A stretch of 64,000 nucleotides of DNA, from the NCBI GenBank assembly GCA_021904315.1, contig CM038908.1, forward strand, positions 10,188,501 to 10,252,500, written 5' to 3'. Each line of letters starts with the position of its first letter. Within the stretch, counting starts at the first letter, position 1. The position numbers and the translations under genes were made by a program. Positions 34,404 to 45,626 of this stretch are shown here, piece after piece. This DNA comes from Sphagnum magellanicum. Lineage: Eukaryota > Streptophyta > Sphagnopsida > Sphagnales > Sphagnaceae. The notes under the pieces are model-generated. The model was given only the letters and a program-made list of their open reading frames with translations, made no database searches and had not been told where the DNA came from.

Positions 34404-36269
34404 AGTTACCCACTTGTTTTCAATCCACAAACCAAGAATCCCAACAAATTACCACCACAACACCACCACCTCCTCCTCCTCCTCGCCCTCAAACAATCAA
34501 CACCTATTTGCTACTACAAACCCTCTCAACTTCCTGCATTTTCGAGCAAATCCTGCACTACAGAGGTCTCCAAAACAAGGATTACAGTCTCCATCTCTCA
34601 GGCATACCAGAAACATGATCTGCAGACGGTTAGGAGGAGGAAATGGCGGAGAGACGCAAGAGGGAAAAGGGAATGCTCGATCTTGCTTCTGGACACACTA
34701 CGTCGCCTTAACTTATACTGTCATCTCCACGGTTTGAATTTAACTCTGGTTGAGAACTCAGGTGCTGATCTCTGTTACTGCGATTAGAACTCCGGTGGCA
34801 CACACAGCTGTGGTGTTTGACAGAACACACGTCCTGAGATTCAGGTCCTGATACGAAAAGAGACCTCAAAAACACTTTGAGGACCTCAAATCCAGGAGTC
34901 GTCGTGTTGGAGGATTAACACATGTATCGAAGACCTTTATTTATGTATTTATTTATTTATTTATATTTTTTCCTTCTTGTTGTTAAACACTCCAAGAAAG
35001 TTCCTAGTGTATTTGGAGGGTAAGTACTAGGTATCAGTGTTGTGTTAATGGCCTTGCCTACCAAGGCAAGGATTTGTGTGTTCAGATTCATTATAGAGTA
35101 TAGTAGCTTAAGGGATTTTGGCCCGTAGGTAATAATAGGTCTATTTTTATATGAGGATTTTTGAAAGATGATATTCTGGCTTGTGTTGAAACTTGAGATT
35201 AGTTATAGAGTTACAATATCTTGAAGGATTTTGGTTTCTTTTAGAGGATTTTTTGAAGATTATATTTTTGCATAGTGAACTATTTGAGTTTCCATAATTC
35301 TCCTTTTGCCTTAAGATACTTTTAAATGTAAATGGCAAGGCCACACAGTGTGGCACACTTCCTTGTTTCAAAAGGAAGCTTCAGTTCCAGTAATTACTCT
35401 TTATATTTATTATTATTATTATTAATGGAACCTTCAGTTTGATTTTAAGACTGATTTTTTGAATTTTGAATTTAAAAAAAAATCATTTTCACAAAGAATT
35501 TAAAGCCAATCTTGTTGAAGATCGAGTCTAGTTCCATCTACATTACATATAACTAAACAAGTTTTTTTTTTTTTTAAATAATAATTTATTCAACTAGTGC
35601 ACAAATTTCAAGATAAAAATTATGTAATATTAATTATTTACAACCAATCAAATGCAACAACTTGTTCGTAATGTGAAGCCAATGTTCAAATGACAATTCT
35701 AACAAAACTTAGAACCTTTGGTTTAGAGACCTTAAAACTTAACAGTTTTAACCTATAACTTGGACTTACCAAAATTCCAAAACTTGCCAAGGTACCAAAA
35801 GATGACTAATTCTTAGTTTTTTTCATACCCAACTAGGTAGGTAATTTGTTAAATAATAATCATATGTTATGCTCTCGAAACAGCCACCTTGAAAGGTATC
35901 TAGTGTCTACCTAGATGCAATACATTTTATGGGTTTAAAATTTGTACTTTTGTTTTCTTTTTCTGGGTCATAAACACATTTAAAGTATTAGAATTCATAA
36001 CCTACTTGGATGAAATTCTAATAATCTAGGTAGGTCATTAAAATTTGAATATTTAATACCTACCAATAAAGGCCTTGTTGGATCTTTGGTTGCTACCTAC
36101 CAAGAAGGAAGGTTGTTTACCCGGTTATTAAAAATATCAATAACCACTAGATAAGTTAGTAATAACAATATAGATAAAGTTAGGTGTTTTTTCAACACTA
36201 ATAGATACCTTATATCCATCAATATCCCTCCTAGGAAAGAGCAAGGATATTATGCCTACTTCTAGGTGT
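34404..36269. other. Elongin A 5' flank and AT-rich intergenic DNA
   Basis: 34404-34900 is the upstream region of Elongin A, with CAC/CCT-rich stretches ('accaccacctcctcctcctc' at 34461) that suit a 5' UTR or promoter. From 34930 the DNA is AT-rich with (TTTA)n (34935-34970) and (TTA)n (35405-35425) microsatellites. No gene seen. Confidence 0.4.
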
Positions 36270-36284
36270 AAAGCCCTTCCCACC

Positions 36285-36740
36285 CACAAGGAGTAGGTGT
36301 AAGAACCTTTCCCTTCATATGCCTAGTGATCTAGGTATGTTTAGGTTCATGATACCTTTTGTGCCATGCGTTGCAATTGATAAAGCCCATGGGTGGGACA
36401 TACCCAAAATGTGGGGCTAAACTTGGTTATCACCTCGTCCTATTTTGAGAATGCCCTGATTGTGGGGCTTTACCTTATGATATTTTTTTTCCAAATTATA
36501 ATTTATTCACAATTGTTTGGTTTCCATAGCTTTTTGAGTGCAAGGTAAAGCCCCCAAGGTTGGGAGTTTGCCAAAAATAAAGGGCCTAGGCCAATGCCAT
36601 AGCTAAGTCTAGACTCACATTTTGTAAATGTCCCTTGCCCCTAGGCTTTTTACCCATAGTCAAGCATGAGGTGAACATTCTCATGAACCTAAACATTTAT
36701 AGATCACAAGTTGCAGGAGCGGCTCTTACACATACTTCTT
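36285..36740. mobile_element. Foldback element, GGTAAAGCCC family
   Basis: Two arms are inverted imperfect copies. The left arm (36285-36477) contains 'ggtgtaagaacctttccctt', 'gtatgtttaggttcatgat' and ends 'tgtggggctttacctt'. The right arm (36541-36735) begins 'caaggtaaagcccccaaggt' and contains 'catgaacctaaacatttata' and 'cggctcttacac'. About 63 bp separate the arms. No protein is encoded. Parts of the same family occur at 9.13-9.36, 9.69-9.80, 37.11-37.26 and 51.06-51.12 kb. Confidence 0.65.
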
Positions 36741-37109
36741 ACAAGTGTGAAGGACCTTATGCTATATATGTGTATTTATGCCTACATGTTTGAAGGCTAG
36801 GATTCTTCACATCCTTAAGGGATGGGTGTAAGGACATTAATTTTTTGGAGAGATATTCATGAACCTAACTAAGGTGGCCTCCAAATACACTTAGGAAATT
36901 TCTCCATGTGCTTTCCATACTAGAAAAGGCACCTCCCTTGGGTGCATTCTACACTTTAGTAAGCTATTAACAGGGTGATATATAGGTACCATAAAAAAGC
37001 ACCTTTAGGTTGAGCCATAAAGGGACACTAGGAGAAGAATGCGCCCTTGGGGTGGCTTCCTTTGCATAAAAGATTTTTAGTGAAGAATCTAGTAAAAAAT
37101 GGTAATTTA

Positions 37110-37265
37110 GAATAAGGGTAAAAACCCGAGGTGGCGGCATTCCCATAATAGGGGAAGGGGGGCGGGGTGAGGGGTGTACCAATTGCGTAAAGCATAAGGT
37201 GAACATTATCATGAACTTGAACATATGTAGTTCATGATGTGTATGAGGGTGAGGCATACTTGTGT
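37110..37265. repeat. Foldback-family fragment
   Basis: Related to the right arm of the neighbouring foldback element: 'agggtaaaaacccgaggtgg', then 'aaggtgaacattatcatgaa' and 'cttgaacatatgtagttcat'. A minus-strand frame over it is a by-product of the repeat. Confidence 0.5.
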
Positions 37266-37317
37266 GGTAAGTATGCATAAATTCTCTAGGTGTTAGATCC
37301 CATCCTCTCTTGCTAAA

Positions 37318-37533
37318 GGTGCATTCACACTTGGTGTTAGGGACTCTAATGTTGAGTCCCCTAACACCATGCTAGTCATTTAGGACTTACACCTACTTAC
37401 CATGAACATTTTATGTTAAGTTAACATTCACTTAACATTAAGCTATCAGCCATTTAACATTGGGTACCACCTAGGATGCCGCCTAGATTTTCATTTAACA
37501 CTGACTTAATGTCAAGTGTGAATGCACCATAAG
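37318..37533. mobile_element. MITE with 16-bp perfect TIRs
   Basis: Starts 'ggtgcattcacacttg' and ends 'caagtgtgaatgcacc', exact inverted copies. Just inside the left end lies a second hairpin ('ggtgttagggactc' ... 'gagtcccctaacacc'). The right two thirds recur at 38135-38287 with the same right end, so at least two copies exist. The superfamily is not assignable, since no clear target duplication could be read. Confidence 0.75.
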
Positions 37534-38134
37534 AGCGATATCCATGGATATAATGTGTCCCCTAAATGCACCTAAGGAAATTTTCCAAGTGTCTTACCTT
37601 CATTTTTTAAAATGACTCCTCCCTCAAAATTGGCATTTCCTTCCAAAAAGTTGAATTCTGCAATCTTAAGATGCCTGGAAAAGTGGCAGAATTTGTCTTC
37701 AACATCCTTTAGGTATGACAGAATGGGGTCAACTACTACTGACTATGCCAGTTAATTAGCCCTCTTAGGGTTAGGCTGTGAGCCCCACCAAGGATATACC
37801 TGACAAAATTGATCATAGATGGAGCATTCCCCCATGGAATCAAGAAGCAGATTCTGCACTTGTTGTCCATTCTGCCTTTGAATAAGGGAGAAGGGGAGCC
37901 TTGATAGGCATCAGTCTGAGTAGCTATCCTTGGTTTTTAACAAATGCCCCTATTCAGACTAAATAGGCTATGGAACATACTGGGTATCATCAAGCAAATG
38001 TTTAAGACAATTTCATGATTTAAGGAGTTGGAGGAGCCTAGTTTGTCCAACTTGAAAAATCATGAAATTTTGTGGAAGGTCAAAAGCATGAGGCCACCAC
38101 AGGTCTTACCAAAATAAGGGCGCGTGTGATGTAG

Positions 38135-38287
38135 CATACTAGTCACTTACTTATCATGAGGATTTTATGTTAAACTAACATTCACTTAACATTAAACTAT
38201 CACCCATTCAACACTGAGTGCCACTTAGGATGCCACGTACATATTCAATTAACATTGATTTAATATCAAGTGTGAATGCACCATAAG
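38135..38287. repeat. Left-truncated second copy of the 37.3 kb MITE
   Basis: 'tgttaaactaacattcactt', 'aacattaaactatcacccat' and 'atatcaagtgtgaatgcacc' follow the same order as in the first copy. The left inverted end is missing or too changed to see. Confidence 0.75.
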
Positions 38288-39699
38288 TTGTCCTTTTATC
38301 CACAATTGTGTTACAATATATCCTTAATGGATTTTGTATGATTGCACCTTCAACTAACAACTAATGTTATTTGTTGAGAATTGCTAGGTGTTAAATTAAT
38401 TCTCATGAGAGCAAGTGGGACCCAAAAAGAAAATTGACCTAACCTTGTTGAAATTTTTAACCTTGCCAAATTTTGCAAGAAATGAAAACCTATTCTTATT
38501 GATTAATTTTAGTAATTTAAAGCATCTTCGCTATTGCATTATATTTGGGTGATATCAATATTTATTACATCCAAATATAATGTTGAATTTCACCTTTTCT
38601 CACCCATAAATAGTAGATATTGAACATTATATATTGAAGAAAGATTTACATGTTCACATGTGGACCAATCATTGTGATTAGCCAATCAATAATATTCAAT
38701 GTGCAATGAATCAAGTAACTAGTTTTTTTTCCCCCCAATATTTTCATTCACCCATTGTAAATTTGATCAAAATGTTATTACAAATTGATATTTACAATAA
38801 CTTGGTGTAACAGAAATTTGGCATATGTGTCTTATTAGTGGAAATGTTTTTAACCCACTCCATTTGGATACCACAATATATGCAACCTATGTGAAAGGCC
38901 TTGTATACTTTATAAATGACTAGATTAAAATGTTAAAATATGCAAATTGGGGTTGTTGGACAAATTTTTTAATATAATTAATTTTTTTCCAAAAAAATTT
39001 AATTATCTTAATAGGTGTTGCATTAGCTAACTTTAGGTTAGAAACAACATGAGGAACTTTTCTTCAAAGACATTAGTCAATTCAAAACATCTCCAAATTC
39101 AAATGTGTAAATTGCAATCTATTCAATGTTGATTATCTTAACATTCATTTTAGATTTATAATGCGAAATAAGTTCAATTGAAAAATATTGTCCCTAAAAA
39201 ATTGTTTCAAAAACACCAAATTTTCATAAAGTTAAGAACTAAATTAACAAACAACTTGGCCCTTAATCAAACAATTTTTCCAAGCTTCACATGCAAATTT
39301 TTGTGGCACTTGCAGTCAAAGTTTAAACATTGTGTGCAAACAATTATACAAAATTATTTGAAAAGTCCTATAACTAGTGTTGACTATTGGGTAGTTTCAA
39401 TTTTGAAAATTGCCAAATCTAGTCCTATGTAAAATTGAGAATAAAAAAATTGTATGTTTTGCTTTTTCTTATCTAAAAAGGCCACCCAATTTTGAATATT
39501 TAAAAATTTTATTATCATCAATTCCTTGCATAAAAAATTATTGCTTCATATATAACAATTGAACACATACATTGCTTCCAAAATTTTATTATAACTATCA
39601 AATGAAAAATAATATGCATGAAACCCCCAAATAATCATTATCAAATCATTTTACAAATGTAATTGATCATGTGTTTCAAAGACTTGAGAATTCAAAAGA
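38288..39699. other. AT-rich DNA, nothing identified
   Basis: The open stretch at 39178-39432 has no motif I recognise and typical low-complexity composition. The region may hold further decayed transposon sequence. Confidence 0.4.
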
Positions 39700-40520
39700 C
39701 TTGTCAAACCATTCTTTTAAGACTTAGTTTACATTGGTTTCACCTTCCATAAATTTTGTCGTGCTACATGAAAAGTTACCTTTAAATATAAGGTCATAAG
39801 GCCAATCAATTGATGAATAAACCAATTAAAGGCTTTTGAAACAAGGATATAGCATCAATGACAACATGTTATGAGTTTTCTTTTTGTCATTTTTTATAGT
39901 GAAAATAAAAGAAAAAGGATCTAGAAGTGACACAACTTGCTTTTTCATGTCAACACAAGATTTTTCAACTTGCAACAAATCCTCCTAATTCATCACCTAT
40001 CCCATCTCATCAAAAATGATAAGATTGAGCAATTTTACATGAAATTTCAAGCTCATAAATATTGGAACTTGCAAAGCAACATTTAAAAACCAATGGGCAT
40101 GTGCTTGTTTTCAAATTAAAATAAAACTATATAATGTTCACCATAGTTTTAACAAGGTGTCATGCCAAAGGTGGAAAAACATGATGAATGTTTTAGACTA
40201 GTTTGTCAACTATGACACAAAATATTTTTTTCACAAAATTATAATACCTCTTGACACATGATTATTTTGCTAGCAAACTTTTTAACCTTTAAAAAAATTA
40301 AATGTGAATTGAAACCACATATTTATTCAATACAATTGATAATACCACTTCACACTATTTGCACAAGTGTTTCAATTGTTGTGAACACATTCCAAATCTA
40401 ATTCATGTTTTAATCCACATTTGCTATTTTTTTACCAAGTAGCTAATGCACTTTTGCAAATCACCTTTTATTAGACTAATCAACATATAATGTCATGGTA
40501 GATGTTTGATGGCTATCTCC
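39700..40520 (-). pseudogene. hAT transposase relic 2
   Basis: Heavily decayed. On the minus strand, 'LIKGDLQKCIS' near 40.45 kb corresponds to the 'ANLQKCITWPKK' part of relic 1. Near 39.88 kb, 'KKKTHNMLSLMLYPCFKSL' matches the C-terminal block of relics 1 and 3. Many stops lie in between. Confidence 0.65.
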
Positions 40521-41146
40521 CTTCTCCAAATGGTTTACACACAAGCTTAGGAATGTTTGCACCTATTGCAACACACAAAAAATTAAGAAACTATATAGGT
40601 TTTTTTTCTGAGCATGTTTTTTAATATACATCAACAATGATTTTTAAATTGTCGTATAGAAATAATCAATATTCTTGCATCTTCTCCAGCAGTAGCAATA
40701 ACATTGGTTTTCATGCCTTTGGTTTGCATCCTCCTAATCTCTATCCATTTCATCAAGACCATGGAAATCCAAGGGTCTTCATTTCATCTCCTTAATTTAT
40801 CAAGAACATGGAAATCCAAGGAATTCAGCTAATCTCCATCCACATCGTCAAAAACATGGAGATTTAAGCCACTCACCAAGTCAAGAGCTCAAAAGAAAAG
40901 GCTTTGAACCACAGGTAGTTATAGTAGTTACCTCATTTCCCATGCCTACATCAACATAGACATCAAATTAATCATCCTTGAGGGTTGCAAATTTCAATGC
41001 ATAAACCCCCAAAATTAAAGCCAAGGTTCCTTCCAAGTTTCCAATTCTAGTTGAATGAAAGTCCCGCTTGAAATAAATACTTTAGGTCATGCTATTAAAG
41101 TGAAAACCAATTCCACAAGGCATCACCAAACAATTACAACCCTGGT
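40521..41146. other. Left flank of the gypsy element
   Basis: No gene recognised. A short tandem-like run, 'accatggaaatccaagg(g/a)' with 'tttcatct' spacers, is present at 40750-40870 (about three degenerate copies of ~50 bp). Confidence 0.4.
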
Positions 41147-41294
41147 TGTTAGATTCCTTGAATGTCATGCCCGTACATGGCCTCATACATGATGGACAGT
41201 TACGAGCATGCCCATGTGTGCTTTTAGGGTTAATGTACGGTCTTAGGCAACTGTACGTTATTAGATACTTAGGGTTTCAATTTGTTAACGACGA

Positions 41295-41301
41295 TATAAA
41301 A
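41295..41301 (+). promoter_or_regulatory. Putative TATA box of the gypsy 5' LTR
   Basis: 'gatataaaaggcc' lies about 150 bp into the candidate 5' LTR, a usual place for the retrotransposon promoter. It matches the plant TATA consensus; no transcript evidence is available. Confidence 0.4.
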
Positions 41302-41869
41302 GGCCCAAACCTTTCTTTCTCCTTTTAGTTTTTCTAGAATTCCTTTGTCAAAAGCTTCCTCCATAATAAGCTAGGATTTCTAGATGCTCATGGCGGCCAT
41401 TGCACGGCCACCGTCTACATACATTTCATTTCCTTCTTTCTTTGCAATTCAATTCTAGAAAAACTACACTTTCTGTGCTTCATGTTGAAAGCCACAAATT
41501 TCTTTTGCTTGTAAGTTCTTGAGTAAGTTCTTGAGTTATTATTGCTATTGTTGGTGCTACTGTTGCCGAAGGATGTTTGTGTTGCTGCTATCCGAAGGAG
41601 CTCGCGTTGGTACTGGAGGGAGCTTACGTGTTACATTCATGTCAACCAACAAAGTTGAAATCTTTGAACAGGTTTCAAAGCTCCCCCTCCCTTTTTCTTT
41701 ATGTCTCTCTCCTATGGCAGCTAAGAAGTTTTAAAAAAAAACAAAAATTTAGGTGGCGGTAACGGCCGCCATCGTTGCATAGCAACTAAGCACCGCCTGC
41801 CATGGTTGTCGTGTTCCCGTGACACGAATTGCAGTGCCACATCACGTACACCGCGTAGCGTCGGGCTGT

Positions 41870-42385
41870 AGTGCCACAGCGTTGTGAGCTACAGCCGCGC
41901 GGTAGCGTCACGTTGCAAGCTGCAGTAATGTCGTAACGTCGCTGCATTGTGAACTGCAACAGCGGGTTGTAACAACGTTACAGTGAACTCCACCAGCGCT
42001 GTAGCAAGCTCCACCATCGCCGCGCAACCAGCTCCACCATCACTATGCTGCAACAGCACCATTGCTACGCAGCGCTGCAACGCCATCGCTGCGCTATAGC
42101 AGCAAGCCATCGTTGCGTTGCAACATTGCAAGTTACAACGCCGACATCGCCGTCGCAACGACCAACCTTCATCGGACTCTCGTCGAACTTTCGTCCTGCA
42201 CCTTGTCGTCCTACACCATGTCGTCCTACGTCTTATCGTATTGCGTCCTACGTCCTGCACCTATCGTCCTCCGCCCTGCCGTCTTGCCTTTTCATCCAAC
42301 ATCTGTTTGACTTCCGTCCGACCTCCGTCTGACCTTCGTTCGACCTTCGTTGGATGTTCATCTGACCTTCGTGCGATCTCTGTGT
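41870..42385. repeat. GC-rich degenerate minisatellites in gypsy leader/LTR
   Basis: 41870-42150 is made of variants of 'gctgcaacagc' and 'agctccaccatcgc'; 42170-42385 of 'ctgaccttcgt' and 'gtcctacgtc' units. Open frames on both strands are by-products. The composition stands out against the AT-rich flanks. Confidence 0.5.
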
Positions 42386-42724
42386 GTCACGGGTCATTCC
42401 CAACAACGCACTATATTTTTCAAATTGTACTTTGTGTTAGAATTTTGTAGTTAGTGCTGTGTACTATCACAAAATTTTGGGGCATGGGACAACATCATGT
42501 CCTCGGATGATGAGAGCACTACTGCTCAACCAGAGCCCAGGTATCAGCTATGAAGTAACACGCAATCCTTTGAGCTGATTTATTTAAGTTCATAATCTTC
42601 ACGACGGTCCCATCAAGTGTCTACAGCACCATCATCATCTAGTACAACTCCTACCAAGAATTCAGGTTCAAGTTACACTACATCAACAGTACATCAAAGT
42701 CCATTTGGAGGGGTTTAGTGGGGC

Positions 42725-44700
42725 ATGCCTATTGCTGCACCTACTTTCACACCATCATCGTATACTCCATTGCAAGCTGTGACTTCAAGATCCATTTACA
42801 CCATGGAGGTCAGCAATTCCTCTGGGAGAATTGAGAAGTTCAGTGGAAGGCCAGGCACTATTTCTTTGAGGGAGTTCAAGGCAACTTTCTCAACTGTGGT
42901 TTGTGAATTGGAGCTCAAGTATGGTGCTAATTACACCGAAGCGTTTGCATTCAAACAATTGGCTTGTTATGAGAACTATGAGGCATTGGATGTCTACGAG
43001 CAACATTCTACAAGGATTTTGGGTGTCACCCAGATTCCCAATCCAACTTACGCCATAGCCATCACCACCGCCTCTCAAGCTGCATTGCAAGCTACAATTG
43101 CACATCACGGGACTGTGCCGAATAATCCAGACTCGGTACCTACTTCAATAAACCTTTCTCTTCAACAATTCATTGCTACTACTACAAACATTCCTCCCAC
43201 CACCGATGCGCCAACTTTTACCGATCCAGTGGGGGAATTCTTTCGAATTCTTGAACTGGAATTTCCAGTCAAAAGTTCTAAAATAATTTTGTAGCTCGCC
43301 ACCTTCTCTCGGCAGAAGGATGAAACCCTCAAGATGCTTTACAAGAGGCTTCTCAAACTCAAAGAGGATACCCAGAGCATCATCGACTTGGAAGCTCCTC
43401 ACCGGTATCTTCGTTCGTTGGAAGGTACTCCAACACTCCACGCGCACGTTTTACAACGGGTCTTTGCAGAATTTGGAGACTCGTACATTTTGTTGGATGT
43501 GTACAACATTTCCGGAAAGTTGGAACTGGCTCATGCACACTATGAGGCCAGTACTATGAGGCCTCCATCATGTTCAAAGCCTCAACCTACACCAGCTGCG
43601 CCAACTAGATCATCACATTCTTCTTCAAGGACTAAAGCGGTGCACTCGGCTACACCCATCTTTCCTTCTTGCAACTACTGTGGCAATCTTGCCCACAAAG
43701 CTAGTGAGTGTAACATTCCTTCCGAGGATCTCTTTTGTGATTATTGTGGGAAAAAGGGACATCAGGAATCTGTTTGTTTTGCCAAGTTCCCAAAGCAGAA
43801 GCAACTCCGATTACAACGACAAAATCTGCTAGCATCTTCCGCTGTCCTTCAACCAAAAGCCAAGGCACCTCAACCTTCCACTCACGCTTTGCCCACCAAG
43901 GGCAATTCCAACAAGAATGTTAAGAAGAAGGAGCATAACACTGACAAGAGGGACGTGCTTCAAGCCCATGCAATTCAAGTATAGACTTTACATAATGAAC
44001 TCGAATCATTAAGGGCTCAACTTGCTAATCTAAAAGGCAAGTTCTCCCAACTAGCTAATCATGCCCAACCAGTACAAGGTTTAGGATCACGAGAGGGACC
44101 CCCTAGGTCATTCTATGGCCTTCCACACGATGCCATGGTTGGGGAGTATGTTCTTTCCACTCCACACAATTCTAGTCTCACACCAGAATTTGCTACTTCT
44201 TTTTGCCCTTCCTATGTCACAACACAAGAAGCTAGTGTGGCACCCAGAGTTTCTGCCACTAGGCAAGTAATTCAGACTGATGAACTCGCATCTGGTTCAA
44301 GTCCTATTACCAGGGCTAGAGGAGCTTAAGCAGTCATGCCACAATCTTTTCGTCCTCTCAACATGGAAGAAGAACGCACCTTGTTGGCGAAGGGGGAGGA
44401 GACTACTACACCACAAGTTGTTAGGGCATCAAATTCTCGTGTCCCAGGAGTACATGTACATCAGGAAAACACACAATTTTCCACTAATTAGCTTATGGAA
44501 TGTCAACTTTAAATGCATGAAGTGGCGCAAAAGCTTGTGAGTACACCATTGTTTAGTTTTCAAGATTTGAAGCTAAGCACCAAGGACATAATTGCAATCT
44601 TAGAGGATACCTTGAACACTACATCAAGTCTTCTACCAATCCCTGATCCACATGCTACAAAGGTCCCATCCAACACCTTGGAGAGACATTCGATTGGCTC
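42725..44700 (+). pseudogene. gypsy gag (nucleocapsid with two CCHC knuckles)
   Basis: Capsid-like region from about 42803, then two zinc knuckles of the form C-x2-C-x4-H-x4-C: 'CNYCGNLAHKASEC' (43670-43711) and 'CDYCGKKGHQESVC' (43736-43777). A Pro/Ser/Lys-rich linker follows. Gag packages the element RNA into particles. The frame continues beyond in-frame stops at 43292 (TAG), 43982 (TAG) and 44327 (TAA), plus further stops near 44490-44510, without changing phase. They are therefore point mutations rather than domain ends. Confidence 0.8.
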
Positions 44701-44899
44701 ACGTGTTGCAGATAACGTTCGTAATATGGTCACTAATTCTAACATGGCTAAACTAGTGGGCTTTCCTACCTCTGATTCTACATTCACATATCAGAAGGGA
44801 GTTCAGAACACCTCACTTGTGGATTTATTACTTAGCAAAGGTGTTGTGGATAGCCATTCTCTCCACAGAGTCTCTCACTCATTTTCGAAGGTGGTGCCC

Positions 44900-45260
44900 A
44901 GTGAGAGAACTTCCATCGCCACCGGAGTTGCCATTGTCGACAATACTGGGTCAGTAATCCAAGTGCGAGGACATACACCCAGAGTGGTATTTCTTGACCA
45001 GTGATTCTTGGAGTTCAATTCGCCAAGAAGATGGGCATGCTTAACTCCAAACTACGAAAATCTATGTGGCAGATTCGCACCGCTAGTGGGAGCGTAGAGG
45101 AGGTACTTGGGGAAAGCTCGGATTTGATTGCACTTAAGTTCAATGAAGGTACAGATCAGGAGCTTTGCTTACAGGTCAGATGTTTAGTCACTAATGCCAC
45201 AAGTTATGATGTGCTCATTGGGCAAGAGGCCCTGTTTCCACCAGGTTCACAATTGACAAC
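44900..45260 (+). pseudogene. gypsy aspartic protease, broken at the active site
   Basis: Downstream of gag in the same frame, 'VVFLDQ' ends in a stop exactly where the catalytic Asp-Ser/Thr-Gly triad is expected. The next frame picks up with 'VILGVQFAKKMGML' and later 'YDVLIGQEALFPPG', the usual C-terminal half of a retropepsin. A small deletion has removed the residues after the Asp and shifted the frame. The enzyme normally cuts the polyprotein; this copy cannot. Confidence 0.7.
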
Positions 45261-45626
45261 TAGTTCGAACATGCGTACTACCGAGTGGATTGGGAGATTA
45301 ATGGCCACCACCTGGGATACATACCCTTTGATTTACATGAGAACCATAGTCCTATGGCTCACCATTGTATGGTCAAGGAAGCACACACCATTTCTTACAT
45401 CCAAGAAGTTAGCCACGAATGGATAGAGGGAAATGAGGAGGAGATAGCTTACGCTCAAGCTACTGAAAGCTTGAAGGTGGTTCCTACTGACATTCAACAT
45501 GGACCAGAGGTTTTACAAAGGTTCAAAGTAGCCCACAAGCCCTTGGTCAAAGCTTTGTCTAGTTTTGAGAGCATGGAGAGCCATGGCAAACCGATTAAGC
45601 CATTACTTTGTCAGCAAATCACCTAG

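Noticed and set aside
37370..38287. Pair of ~150-bp direct repeats as LTRs of a small retroelement
   Set aside because: The first copy is bounded by inverted, not direct, ends, and no primer-binding site or purine tract is seen between them. Two MITE copies explain it better.
41889..42450. Frames of 82-123 codons in the gypsy leader
   Set aside because: Simple-sequence frames over GC-rich minisatellites, on both strands, ahead of gag.
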